Shown here: positions 36,894 through 45,734 of the stretch, in pieces
How the letters are laid out: each line of letters opens with the position of its first letter
Position numbering within the stretch: the first letter of the stretch is position 1
Origin: Synechococcus sp. CS-1329
Lineage (GTDB): Bacteria; Cyanobacteriota; Cyanobacteriia; PCC-6307; Cyanobiaceae
Reading direction: 5' to 3'
Length of the DNA stretch: 64,000 nucleotides
NCBI RefSeq assembly: GCF_025128055.1
Contig: NZ_JAHLYS010000012.1
Span: 1-64,000 of the forward strand
Notes under the pieces: generated by a model
Database searches by the model: none
What the model saw: only the letters and a program-made list of their open reading frames with translations
Told to the model about the DNA's origin: nothing
Translations under genes and position numbers: made by a program

Positions 36894-37976
36894 ATGGCAG
36901 CCGACGGGGCCCCAGTCGTGAGTCGCCAATTCCTCAGCGCTGATCACTATCGCTCGCCTGACGCCGCTGAGCGGGAACGGGCGATCTACGCCCCGCACTT
37001 CTGGCATCCACTGGTGCCCCTCTCCAGCCTGCCCGAGGGTTCGGCCCTGGCCCTGGAGTTGCTGGACCTGCCCCTGCTGCTCAGCCATCCCCCCGGCGGA
37101 CCACCCCAGGTGTTCCTCAACCGTTGCCCCCACCGCGGGGTGGCGCTCCTCTCGCCCGCTGCCGAGGCCCAGGCCTGCCGCCGCCTGGTGTGTCCGTACC
37201 ACGGCTGGACCTACGGCCTTGACGGCCTCCTGCGCGCCGCCGCGCGGGAGGGGGAGTTCGCCGGAGCCTTCTCACGCCAGGACTGGCCCCTCGTCGCGCT
37301 GGCCTCTGCCGTGCGTGGCTCGATGCTCTGGGTGGCGGTCGGGCCCGATCCCCTGCCCCTGGAGCAGCAACTGGACCTGATGGAGCAGGAGCTGGGCGCG
37401 GAGCTGGAGCGGCCGCGAGTGTTGCTGGCCAGCCTGGAGCGCGAGCTGGCCTGCAACTGGAAGATTGCCCACGACAACACCCTCGACGACTATCACGTGG
37501 CGATCGCCCATCCCACCACCCTGCATCGGCAGCAGGGGCCGGTGCGCCACTACCGCCATCGCTTCGCCATGCACACCAACCTGCTGGCCACGCCGGTGGT
37601 GAACCCGGGCCAGAGCGGCTCAGGGGCCAAGGAGTTCCTCACCTTTGGGGCGCCGCCCTGGATCCACTGGCTGGTCTGGCCCGATGGCCGCCTGGCCCTG
37701 ATCAGCTTTCCGCCCCTCGATCCCGGCCGCTGCCGCCTGCAGGTGTGGCTGCTGGGGGACCCCTCCCAGCAGCCCCGTGGCCAGGAGTGGATCGAGGAGC
37801 TGGGCAACTTTCTCGAGGAGGACCGGGTGTTGGTGGAGGCGGCCCAGCGGGGCTACAGCAGTGGTCTGACGCCTGGCCCGGCCCATCGCCTGGAGGCGCG
37901 CATCCTGCATCAGCAGGCGCTGTACGCGCGGATCATGGGCCTGGTGGAGCCGCCGGCACCGTCAGCTTCCGCCTGA
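36894..37976 (+). CDS. Rieske [2Fe-2S] oxygenase alpha subunit-like protein
   Basis: This is a 360-residue non-haem iron oxygenase component. The Rieske cluster ligands are in CPHRG and CPYHGW (Cys-x-His...Cys-x2-His). A mononuclear iron site is suggested by DNTLDDYHVAIAHP, with two His and acidic residues. Such enzymes hydroxylate or N-/O-demethylate small molecules and need a separate reductase, which is not encoded nearby. The ATG at 36894 has a GAGGGG ribosome-binding site; the longer frame start lies inside the ATPase gene. Its place at the end of the guanidine operon suggests a nitrogenous substrate. It overlaps the next, convergent gene by 44 bases. Confidence 0.88.
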   Translation: MAADGAPVVSRQFLSADHYRSPDAAERERAIYAPHFWHPLVPLSSLPEGSALALELLDLPLLLSHPPGGPPQVFLNRCPHRGVALLSPAAEAQACRRLVCPYHGWTYGLDGLLRAAAREGEFAGAFSRQDWPLVALASAVRGSMLWVAVGPDPLPLEQQLDLMEQELGAELERPRVLLASLERELACNWKIAHDNTLDDYHVAIAHPTTLHRQQGPVRHYRHRFAMHTNLLATPVVNPGQSGSGAKEFLTFGAPPWIHWLVWPDGRLALISFPPLDPGRCRLQVWLLGDPSQQPRGQEWIEELGNFLEEDRVLVEAAQRGYSSGLTPGPAHRLEARILHQQALYARIMGLVEPPAPSASA

Positions 37977-38793
37977 GCCAGGCGGCCATGGCCGTGTTGA
38001 TCTCCAGCAGATCGGCCACCGGCTGGTGGGTGAAGGGAAGGGTGGGCAGGTAGCCGTCGGGGCCGAATTCAGGTGTGAGCGTGAAGCAGGGTTCGCCGCG
38101 CGCTCGGGCCCGCTGCAGGAACAGGTCCCAGCAGGCCCAATGGGCCGCCAGGGCCTCGGCGTGCTCAGGCGCCATGGGGTGGCTCACCTGAGGACCCTGG
38201 GCATGGCCCACCCGGGCATGGATGTGGTCGACCCGATCGGCGATGGCCTGGATCGGTGCCAGCTCCGGAGTCATCAGCCGCTCGCAGGCGACGCACCAGT
38301 GGCTCAGATCAGCGCTGAGGCGCAGGCTCGGATAGCGCTCCAGCCAGTGGTGAAGAAGCCAGGGGTCCGCCAGGCTGCGCGAGCGGTGGGTTTCGAAGCT
38401 CAGCGGTGCCGGCGCGGCGGCGGTCAGCTCCAGGGCCCGATCCCAGAACCACTGCTGATCGGCCCAGTTCCAGCTGTCGCTGCCGCTGATCACGGTGATG
38501 CGCAGGGGATTCAGCCCGCGGCAGCGCTCCAGCTGGTCGGCCAGCTGCCGGAGATGATCGGCTGGTGTCAGGGCGAGATCGGGCACGTAACCGTTTCCCG
38601 TCACCAGCTCCAGCACCAGGGCCAGGCCGGCGGCAGAGAACTCAGCCGCCACGGCCTCGGGATCTGGGCCCGAGAGCACCGGATGGTTGAGATTGCTCTC
38701 CAGGCCATCAAAACCGTGACGGCGAGCCCGATCGATCACCGCCTGGCGCTGGCCCTCCACTCCCCAGAGGCTGTGCAGGATCAGGCAGCGCAT
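37933..38793 (-). CDS. Xylose isomerase-like TIM-barrel protein
   Basis: A 286-residue protein with features of the AP-endonuclease-2/xylose-isomerase-like TIM-barrel family: an N-terminal strand MRCLILHSLWG, GFDGLESN, the acidic strand SFETHRS, SADLSHWC, and HIHARVGH, which together can bind a divalent metal. Members include sugar isomerases and epimerases, so the reaction cannot be named. It is convergent with the Rieske gene; a link to guanidine use is not shown. Confidence 0.75.
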   Translation of the reverse strand: MRCLILHSLWGVEGQRQAVIDRARRHGFDGLESNLNHPVLSGPDPEAVAAEFSAAGLALVLELVTGNGYVPDLALTPADHLRQLADQLERCRGLNPLRITVISGSDSWNWADQQWFWDRALELTAAAPAPLSFETHRSRSLADPWLLHHWLERYPSLRLSADLSHWCVACERLMTPELAPIQAIADRVDHIHARVGHAQGPQVSHPMAPEHAEALAAHWACWDLFLQRARARGEPCFTLTPEFGPDGYLPTLPFTHQPVADLLEINTAMAAWLRRKLTVPAAPPGP

Positions 38794-38826
38794 GCCGAGG
38801 AGCCCCCCAGGATCTGGGGTCGGGCT

Positions 38827-39045
38827 TCAGTGGCCGCCGCCGGAATCGCTGACGGAGGCTGTGTTTGACGCGTTCTGCTCCGGCTCCAGCAGGCTGGGTT
38901 GGATGCCCAGATACACCGCCTCACGGAAGAGGGCCTGGTGGGTCTGGGCGTCGCCGTTGGCGCGGGCTGCGGCCATGCGCTGGCGCAGGGACAGCACCAG
39001 GGCCTGCTGACGCGGTTCCAGGGTGGTGGGAGCCATGGCGGTCAA
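38827..39045 (-). CDS. Small hypothetical protein
   Basis: A 72-residue soluble protein of unknown function. The first 50 residues look helical (LRQRMAAARANGDAQTHQALFREAVYLG in part), followed by a polar tail ending SVSDSGGGH. It lies 33 bases upstream of the TIM-barrel gene on the same strand, and could be its operon leader. Length and codon use are acceptable for a real gene, but no family is recognised. Confidence 0.5.
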   Translation of the reverse strand: MTAMAPTTLEPRQQALVLSLRQRMAAARANGDAQTHQALFREAVYLGIQPSLLEPEQNASNTASVSDSGGGH

Positions 39046-39107
39046 TCCTGCGCCGGTCTTGACCGGGCCTTTGGACCCATCAGCCTATCGAGAGATGCAG
39101 CTGCTGG

Positions 39108-41678
39108 ATGGATCCCATCGACAGCCCCGGGAGCGGTGAACCGCAGAGCGCCGACGCCTTCTGGAGCGTGCCGGTGGAGGAGCTGCTGGGGCTGCTCTGC
39201 AGCGGCGAGGAAGGCCTGACCAGCGCAGAAGCGGAGCGGCGGCTGGCCAGCCACGGCCCCAACAGCCTCAGGCCACCGGCCCGGGGGGGCGCGGCCCTGC
39301 TGCTGCTGCGCCAGTTCACCAGCCCGATCATCTTGATCCTTGCGGCCGCGGCCCTGCTCTCCTTCCTGCTGGATTCCCCCACCGATGGGCTGATCATCCT
39401 GGCGATCGTGCTGATCAGCGGGCTGCTGGGGTTCTGGCAGGAACAGGGAGCCGCCGGAGCCGTGGCCCAGTTGCTGCGCAGCGTTGAGACCACAGCCCGG
39501 GTGCGGCGCGATGGCATCGAGCAGGCCATTCCCGTGGCTCAGGTGGTGCCCGGTGATCGGCTGGTGCTCTCGGCCGGGGCCGGCATTCCCGCCGACTGCC
39601 GCCTGCTGGAGGAGCGGGATCTGAGCCTGAACGAGGCCTCCCTCACTGGGGAGAGCTTTCCGGTGAGCAAGCATCCGGGGCGGCTGCCCGCCGAGGTGCC
39701 GCCCTCCCGGCGCAGCAACATGCTGTTTCTCGGCACCCACGTGGTGAGCGGCAGCGGTAGGGCGGTGGTGGTGCACACCGGAGCCGCCACCCAGTTCGCG
39801 GCCATCGCCGAACGCCTGCGCGAGCACAGCCCCGAGACGGAGTTCGAGCGGGGCGTGCGTCGCTTCGGGGCGCTGCTGCTGGAGCTGACCCTGGGGCTTG
39901 TGTTCGCGATCTTCGCGGTCAATGTGCTGCTGAGGCGGCCCGTGGCCGACTCCATCCTCTTCGCCCTGGCCCTGGGGGTGGGCCTGACGCCCCAGCTGCT
40001 GCCGGCGATCATCAGCGTCAACCTGGCCCAGGGGGCCCGGCGCATGGCGGCCCAGCGGGTGATCGTCAAGCGGCTCTCCTCGATCGAGAACTTCGGCAGC
40101 CTCTCGGTGCTCTGCTCCGACAAGACCGGCACCCTCACCGAAGGCCAGGCGGTGGTGCAGCGCAGCTGTGGCATCGATGGCGGCGAGAACCCGGCGGTGT
40201 TGCTGCACGCGGCGGTGAATGCCAGCTTCGAGACGGGGTTCAGCAACCCGCTCGATGGGGCGATCCGCGCTGCGGCCTGCGCGATCGATCTCTCCGCCTG
40301 GCGCAAGCTCGATGAGATCCCCTTCGACTTCAACCGCAAGCGGCTGAGCGTGCTGGCCTGCGCCGATGGGGCCCCGGTCCTGATCACCAAGGGAGCCTTC
40401 CTCAAGGTGCTGGAGGTGTGCGACCGCGCTGAAACCGCCGACGGCGCCGTTGTGCCGCTGGCGGCCGTTCTGCCGGAACTGCAGCGCCTCTATGCCGCCT
40501 GGAGCGCCGAGGGGGTACGGGTGCTGGCGGTGGCGGTGCGGCGCTGGGAGGCCGAGGCGACCCTGGTGCCCCGGGCGATCAGCCGGGCGGATGAAACCGG
40601 TCTGGCGATGCTGGGCCTGCTGGCGCTCTCCGATCCGCTCCGTCCTGGGGTGCAGGCCACGGTGGCCGAGCTGGAGAGGCTGGGGGTGCGCCTGAAGATG
40701 ATCACCGGCGACAACGCGCTGGTGGCGGCCCGGGTGGGACGGGAGGCCGGCCTGCGCAATCCCGAGGTGCTCAGCGGCTCCCAGCTGCAGTTGCTCTCCG
40801 ACGCCGCCCTGCCGGTGCGGGTCGAGCAGGTGGATGTGTTCGCGGAGATCGAACCGAGCCAGAAGGAGCGGCTGATCCTGGCCCTGCGCCGCAGCGGCCA
40901 TGTGGTGGGGTATCTCGGCGATGGCATCAACGACGCGCCTGCCCTCCATGCCGCCGACGTGGGCCTCTCGGTGCAGGGGGCGGTGGATGTGGCCCGGGAA
41001 GCGGCCGACATCGTGCTGCTGGAGCCCGACCTGGCGGTGCTGGTCACGGGCATCCGCGAGGGACGGCGCACCTTCGCCAACACGCTCAAGTACGTCTTCA
41101 TGGCCACCAGTGCCAACTTCGGCAACATGGTGTCGATGGCGGTGGCGTCGCTGGTGCTGCCGTTCCTGCCGCTGCTGCCCAAGCAGATCCTGCTCACCAA
41201 CCTGCTCACCGATCTGCCGGAGATGACCATCGCCTCCGATCGGGTCGATCCGGAATGGATCAGCAGCCCGCACCGCTGGAGCATCCCCTTCATCAAGCGC
41301 TTCATGGTCACCTTCGGCCTGGTGAGCTCCGGCTTCGACCTGCTGACCTTCGTGGTGCTGCTGCACGTCCTCCATGCCGACGCCGCCCAGTTCCGCAGCG
41401 GCTGGTTCGTGGAATCGGTGCTCTCGGCGGCCTCGATCGTGCTGGTGATCCGCACCCGGGGGCCCCTGCTGCACAGCCGCCCCTCCCGGGCGCTGGTGGC
41501 GGCCACGATTGCTGTGGCCGCCCTCACCCTGCCCCTGCCCTGGACTCCCCTGGGGCGGCTGTTCGGATTCGTGCCCCTGCCGCCGGCCTTTCTGCTGCCG
41601 TTGGCCCTGATCCTGGCGGCCTATGTGGCCAGTGCCGAGCTGGCCAAGGGCTGGTTCTACCGGCGCTGGAGTGGCTGA
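39108..41678 (+). CDS. Magnesium-translocating-type P-type ATPase (MgtA-like)
   Basis: This is an 856-residue P-type ATPase. Visible are the N-terminal cation-ATPase region, the actuator TGES motif (LTGESFPVSKH), and the phosphorylation site SDKTGTLTEG. Further on are the nucleotide-binding KGAFLKVLEVC, the hinge GDGINDAPAL and ten likely transmembrane segments. The stretch LTPQLLPAIISVNLAQGA with VIVKRLSSIENFGS before the catalytic Asp resembles the P3B Mg2+ importers (MgtA/MgtB) more than calcium pumps. Substrate is inferred. It stands alone between small unknown genes and the sugar transporter. Confidence 0.85.
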   Translation: MDPIDSPGSGEPQSADAFWSVPVEELLGLLCSGEEGLTSAEAERRLASHGPNSLRPPARGGAALLLLRQFTSPIILILAAAALLSFLLDSPTDGLIILAIVLISGLLGFWQEQGAAGAVAQLLRSVETTARVRRDGIEQAIPVAQVVPGDRLVLSAGAGIPADCRLLEERDLSLNEASLTGESFPVSKHPGRLPAEVPPSRRSNMLFLGTHVVSGSGRAVVVHTGAATQFAAIAERLREHSPETEFERGVRRFGALLLELTLGLVFAIFAVNVLLRRPVADSILFALALGVGLTPQLLPAIISVNLAQGARRMAAQRVIVKRLSSIENFGSLSVLCSDKTGTLTEGQAVVQRSCGIDGGENPAVLLHAAVNASFETGFSNPLDGAIRAAACAIDLSAWRKLDEIPFDFNRKRLSVLACADGAPVLITKGAFLKVLEVCDRAETADGAVVPLAAVLPELQRLYAAWSAEGVRVLAVAVRRWEAEATLVPRAISRADETGLAMLGLLALSDPLRPGVQATVAELERLGVRLKMITGDNALVAARVGREAGLRNPEVLSGSQLQLLSDAALPVRVEQVDVFAEIEPSQKERLILALRRSGHVVGYLGDGINDAPALHAADVGLSVQGAVDVAREAADIVLLEPDLAVLVTGIREGRRTFANTLKYVFMATSANFGNMVSMAVASLVLPFLPLLPKQILLTNLLTDLPEMTIASDRVDPEWISSPHRWSIPFIKRFMVTFGLVSSGFDLLTFVVLLHVLHADAAQFRSGWFVESVLSAASIVLVIRTRGPLLHSRPSRALVAATIAVAALTLPLPWTPLGRLFGFVPLPPAFLLPLALILAAYVASAELAKGWFYRRWSG

Positions 41679-41800
41679 GGCAGGCCAGCCTCCAATCCCC
41701 ACCTCGGTAGGGTGATTGCAGGTTCCAGCCTGAGCGGGCGGGGCTGAGTCTCTGAGGTGCCGTCGGGCCCCCGGTGCATTGATGTTGGCGGAGGACGGGC

Positions 41801-43078
41801 ATGGGGCTGCGCAGCACCCTGCGATATGCCGCCCTGGCTCTGCTGCTGGTGGGCCTGGTCTGTGCCGGAGGGCTGCGGGCCCAGCGGCAGGAGCCCGTGG
41901 TGGTGACGGCGCTGATGCCGGCGCCGTTCGCCCAGGCCACCGCGCCGATCGTGGAGCGCTTCAACCGGCGCCACCCGGGCCTTGAACTGCGGGTGAACCG
42001 GGGACCTTTCGAAACCGAGGCCATCTCCGATCTGGCGATCAGCAGCCTGCTGCTGGGGGACAGCCCCTACGACCTGCTGCTGATGGATGTCACCTGGACG
42101 CCGAAGTATGTGGCCGCCGGCTGGCTGACGCCCCTGGAGCCGCTGCTGGGGGAGGACGCCCTCGCCGGGGTGGTGCCGGGTGCCAGGGAGGGCAACCGCT
42201 TCGATGGCCACCTCTGGCGCATCCCCCTGGTGGCTGACATGGGACTGCTCTACTGGCGCACTGATCTGATGGCGGCGCCCCCGCGCAGCCCCGCTGAACT
42301 GATGGCCACCGCCGGCGCCCTGCAGCGCGCTGGCCGGGTGCGCTGGGGCTACGTCTGGCAGGGGCGCCAGTACGAAGGGCTGAGCTGCGTGTTTCTGGAG
42401 GTATTGCGTGGTTTTGGGGGTCAGTGGCTCAGCGATTCCGGTGACCGGGTGGAGCTGGCCAGTCCGGAGGCGGTGGCCGCGGCCTCCTGGCTGCGGCAGC
42501 TGATCGATCAGGGCATCACCCCCCGGGCGGTGGCCAATTTCGCCGAACCGGAGGCGCTGCAGAGCTTTGGGGCCGGTGATGCCGCTCTGATGCGCAACTG
42601 GCCCTATGCCTGGGCGGAGCTGCAGAAACCGGGCAGTCCGGTGAGGGGCAAGGTGGGGGTGACCACGATGGTGGCCGCCGCCGGGGGCAGCCCAGCCGCC
42701 ACCCAGGGCAGCTGGGGCTTCTCCCTGGTGAGCCAGAGCCCCCATCCCCGCGAGGCCGCGCTGGTGATCGCCGCCCTGACGGCACCGGAGGTGCAGAAGG
42801 ATCTGGCCCAGCGGCTGGGCTACACCCCCACCCTCTCGGCCCTGTTCGAAGACCCGCAGCTGGTGGCGGCGAACCCGGTGCTGCCGGAGTTGCGCCGGGC
42901 GCTGGAGGCCACGGTGCTGCGTCCGCTCAGCCCGCTCTATGCCCAGCTCAGCGACATCCTGCAGCGGCAGCTCAGCGAGGTGATCACCGGCGAGCGGGAG
43001 GCCGCCGAGGGCATGGAGCGGGCCCAGAGCCTCAGCAACCAGGTGCTGAGGGCCAGCGGCGTGGGGGCGAGGTCATGA
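41801..43078 (+). CDS. ABC sugar/osmolyte transporter substrate-binding protein (GgtB-like)
   Basis: A 425-residue periplasmic solute-binding protein, family 1. The N-terminus has a Sec-type signal peptide (hydrophobic residues 9-24). Family phrases are YDLLLMDVTWTPKYVAAGWL and a C-terminal region with QGSWGFSLVSQSP. The four-gene order (binding protein, two permeases, MalK-type ATPase) matches trehalose/maltose and cyanobacterial glucosylglycerol (Ggt) systems. In a cyanobacterium, recovery of leaked compatible solute is a likely role. A TAGGGT -10-like word lies at 41708. ATGA overlap with the next gene. Confidence 0.85.
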   Translation: MGLRSTLRYAALALLLVGLVCAGGLRAQRQEPVVVTALMPAPFAQATAPIVERFNRRHPGLELRVNRGPFETEAISDLAISSLLLGDSPYDLLLMDVTWTPKYVAAGWLTPLEPLLGEDALAGVVPGAREGNRFDGHLWRIPLVADMGLLYWRTDLMAAPPRSPAELMATAGALQRAGRVRWGYVWQGRQYEGLSCVFLEVLRGFGGQWLSDSGDRVELASPEAVAAASWLRQLIDQGITPRAVANFAEPEALQSFGAGDAALMRNWPYAWAELQKPGSPVRGKVGVTTMVAAAGGSPAATQGSWGFSLVSQSPHPREAALVIAALTAPEVQKDLAQRLGYTPTLSALFEDPQLVAANPVLPELRRALEATVLRPLSPLYAQLSDILQRQLSEVITGEREAAEGMERAQSLSNQVLRASGVGARS

Positions 43079-43932
43079 CCCTGCTGCTCACCCTGCCAGC
43101 CCTGCTGCTGCTGGCGCTGGTCTTTGCCGTCCCGCTGCTGCGTTACGGCTGGCTCAGCTTCCACGCCGACTCGGTGATCACCGGCCTGCAGCCGCTGCCC
43201 AACGGCGGCGCCAACTGGCTGCGCCTGATCGAGGACGAGCGCTTCTGGCAAGACACCGTTCAGACCCTGCGTTTCGCTGGGTTGTCGGTGGCGCTGGAGC
43301 TGCTGCTGGGGCTGGCCCTGGCCTTGCTGCTGCACCAGAGCTGGCGTGGCCGCACGGCGCTGCGCACGATCACCCTGCTGCCCTGGGCCCTGCCCACCGC
43401 GGTGATGGCCCTGGGCTGGCGCTGGATCTTCAATGATCCCTACGGACCGATCAACGGCCTGCTGCAGGTGCTGGGTCAGCCGGCGCTGCCCTTCCTGAGC
43501 AGCCCCGCCAGCACCTGGCTCGTGGTGGTGCTCGCCGATGTCTGGAAGACCACCCCCTTCGTGGCGCTGCTGCTGCTGGCCGGGCTGCAGTCGATTCCCA
43601 CCGACCTCTATGAGGCCTTCGCCCTGGAGGGTGGCACGCCCGCTCAGGCCCTGCGCCGGATCACCCTGCCGCTGCTGCTCCCCTATGCCTTCCTCGCCGT
43701 GCTCTTCCGCCTCGCCCAGGCCCTGGGGGTGTTCGATCTGGTGCAGATCCTCACCGGCGGCGGCCCGGCGGGGAGCACCGAAACCCTGGCGCTCTATTCC
43801 TATCTCTCAGCGATGCGCTTCCTTGATTTCGGCTACAGCGCCACCGTGATGCTGGGGATGTTCGTGCTGTTGCTCGGTCTCACTGCTGTGCTGCTGCTGG
43901 GCCGGCGCTTGCTGGCGGGGGGGAGGGCCTGA
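43075..43932 (+). CDS. ABC sugar transporter permease (MalF/GgtC-like)
   Basis: A 285-residue inner-membrane permease with six hydrophobic segments. The coupling motif is seen in AFALEGGTPAQALRRITLPLL, and TLLPWALPTAVMALGWRWIFNDPYG (quoted in part) is typical of sugar permeases of the MalF group. Four-base overlap with the binding protein and one-base overlap with the second permease show tight coupling. Confidence 0.9.
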   Translation: MTLLLTLPALLLLALVFAVPLLRYGWLSFHADSVITGLQPLPNGGANWLRLIEDERFWQDTVQTLRFAGLSVALELLLGLALALLLHQSWRGRTALRTITLLPWALPTAVMALGWRWIFNDPYGPINGLLQVLGQPALPFLSSPASTWLVVVLADVWKTTPFVALLLLAGLQSIPTDLYEAFALEGGTPAQALRRITLPLLLPYAFLAVLFRLAQALGVFDLVQILTGGGPAGSTETLALYSYLSAMRFLDFGYSATVMLGMFVLLLGLTAVLLLGRRLLAGGRA

Positions 43933-44741
43933 TGCGGTTCAGGCGTCTGGCCGTGCTGATGGTGCTGCTCTGGAGCCTGCTGCCGCTGCTCTGGCAGCTG
44001 TACACCTCCCTGCGCACCGGTTCGGCCCTGATCAGTCCCCAGCCGGGGCTCTCGGGCTGGACCCTGGACAACTACCGCCAGATCCTCTCGGGAGATCCGC
44101 CCTTCTGGCGCTTTCTGCTCAACAGCACGGTGGTGGGGCTGGCCAGCACGGCCCTGACCCTGCTGCTGGCGATCCCCTGCGCCTACGGCCTGCAGCGCCA
44201 GCCCGCCAGGACGCGGGCGCTGCTGAGCGGGGCGCTGCTGGCGGCGGCGGTGTTCCCCTACGTGCTGCTGTTTCTGGCGCTGCTGGAGCTGGCCCGACGC
44301 TTCGGCCTGGCCAACCACCTGCTGGCGCTGAGCCTGCCCTATGCCGGCCTCTCCTTGCCCCTGGCGGTGCTGCTGCTGGGGGCGGCCTTCCGGGATCTGC
44401 CGCCCGAGCTGGAGGAGTCGGCGCTGCTGGAGGGCCTCAACACCTGGCAGCGGCTGCGCTGGGTGCTCCTGCCGCTGATCGCCCCCGCCAGCGCCAGCAC
44501 CGGCTTGCTGGTGTTTCTGTTCAGCTGGAACGAATACCCGATCGCCCTCACCTGGATCAGCCGCCAGGAGCTGCTCACCCTGCCCATCGCCATTGCCCGC
44601 ATCGCCGGATCCTCCGTGTACACCGTTCCCTATGGCGCCTTCGCGGCGGCCACCGTGCTGGGCAGCCTGCCGCTGCTGGCCCTGGTGGTGATCTTCCAGA
44701 AGCCGATCGTGGCGGGTCTCACCCAGGGGGCGGTGAAATGA
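43932..44741 (+). CDS. ABC sugar transporter permease (MalG/GgtD-like)
   Basis: A 269-residue partner permease with an N-terminal signal-anchor-like segment and about six membrane spans. The EAA-type loop is LEESALLEGLNTWQRLRWVLLPL (in part), and SWNEYPIAL near the C-terminus is characteristic of MalG-type subunits. Its stop overlaps the ATPase start by four bases. Confidence 0.9.
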   Translation: MRFRRLAVLMVLLWSLLPLLWQLYTSLRTGSALISPQPGLSGWTLDNYRQILSGDPPFWRFLLNSTVVGLASTALTLLLAIPCAYGLQRQPARTRALLSGALLAAAVFPYVLLFLALLELARRFGLANHLLALSLPYAGLSLPLAVLLLGAAFRDLPPELEESALLEGLNTWQRLRWVLLPLIAPASASTGLLVFLFSWNEYPIALTWISRQELLTLPIAIARIAGSSVYTVPYGAFAAATVLGSLPLLALVVIFQKPIVAGLTQGAVK

Positions 44742-45733
44742 GCGACGTGGAGCGGCCGCAGGGCCTGGTGCTCGAGGGCCTGCAGCGGCGGGTGGGCAAC
44801 ACCCTGGTGCTCGACCACCTCAGCCTGCGGGTGGCACCGGGGGAATGCCTGGCCCTGCTGGGGCCCAGCGGTTGCGGCAAGACCACCACCCTGCGCCTGA
44901 TCGCCGGACTCGATCAGCCCAGCGCCGGCCACATCCGCCTCGATGGCGACGACATCACGCGGCAACCGCCCAGCCGCCGGGAGGTGGGGATGGTGTTCCA
45001 GAGCTATGCCCTCTACCCCCACCTCACGGTGGAGCGGAACCTGTCGCTGGGCATGGAACTGCGCGGTCTGCCCCGCGAGCGGATCGCCGCGCAGATCAGT
45101 TCGGTGCTGGAGCTGTTGCAGCTGGAGCCCCAGCGCCGGCGGCGGCCGGCGGAGCTCTCGGGTGGCCAGCGCCAGCGGGTGGCCCTGGCCCGGGCCCTGG
45201 TGCGCCAGCCACGGCTGTTTCTGCTCGATGAGCCGATGAGCAATCTCGATGCCCAGTTGCGTGAAGATCTGCGCGCTGAGCTGCGCCTGCTGCTCTGCGG
45301 CGGCCCCCAGCCGGTGGTCTATGTGACCCACGATCAGCAGGAGGCCATGGGCCTGGCCGATCGCATCGCCGTGCTGCACCAGGGGCGGCTGCAGCAGATC
45401 GGCAGTCCGCGCGAGCTCTACGACCAGCCCGCCAACCTGTTCGTGGCCGGCTTCATCGGCCGCCCGCGCATCAATGTGCTACCCGCAGAAGCCGGATGCA
45501 TCCGGGCGGTTCGCCCGGAACACCTGGAGCCGCTGGCGGAGGGGGGGCTGCCGGCCCGGGTGCTGCTGCGGGAGTGGCAGGGGGCCAGCCAGCTGCTGCA
45601 GCTGGAAACGCCCCACGGCCGCTGGCGGATGGTCTGTGATGGCCGGGTGGAGCTGGCTGAATCCTTCGGCCTGGGCTGGCCGCCGGCGCGGGAACTCCGC
45701 TTCGAGGCCGGCAGTGGCCGGCGGCTGCTTTAA
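44738..45733 (+). CDS. ABC sugar transporter ATP-binding protein (MalK/UgpC/GgtA-like)
   Basis: A 331-residue ATPase: Walker A GPSGCGKTT, Q-loop MVFQSYALYPH, signature LSGGQRQR, Walker B LFLLDEPMSNLD and H-loop THDQQEAM. After residue about 235 follows a C-terminal OB-type regulatory domain (VRPEHLE motif). That domain is shorter than in E. coli MalK, so the protein is at the short end of the family. It completes the transporter and is convergent with the next gene across a one-base gap. Confidence 0.93.
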   Translation: MSDVERPQGLVLEGLQRRVGNTLVLDHLSLRVAPGECLALLGPSGCGKTTTLRLIAGLDQPSAGHIRLDGDDITRQPPSRREVGMVFQSYALYPHLTVERNLSLGMELRGLPRERIAAQISSVLELLQLEPQRRRRPAELSGGQRQRVALARALVRQPRLFLLDEPMSNLDAQLREDLRAELRLLLCGGPQPVVYVTHDQQEAMGLADRIAVLHQGRLQQIGSPRELYDQPANLFVAGFIGRPRINVLPAEAGCIRAVRPEHLEPLAEGGLPARVLLREWQGASQLLQLETPHGRWRMVCDGRVELAESFGLGWPPARELRFEAGSGRRLL

Positions 45734-45734
45734 C

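Noticed and set aside
39042-41702. An 886-codon minus-strand frame opposite the P-type ATPase
   Set aside because: Same codon-bias artefact; the opposite strand has unmistakable P-type ATPase motifs over its whole length.
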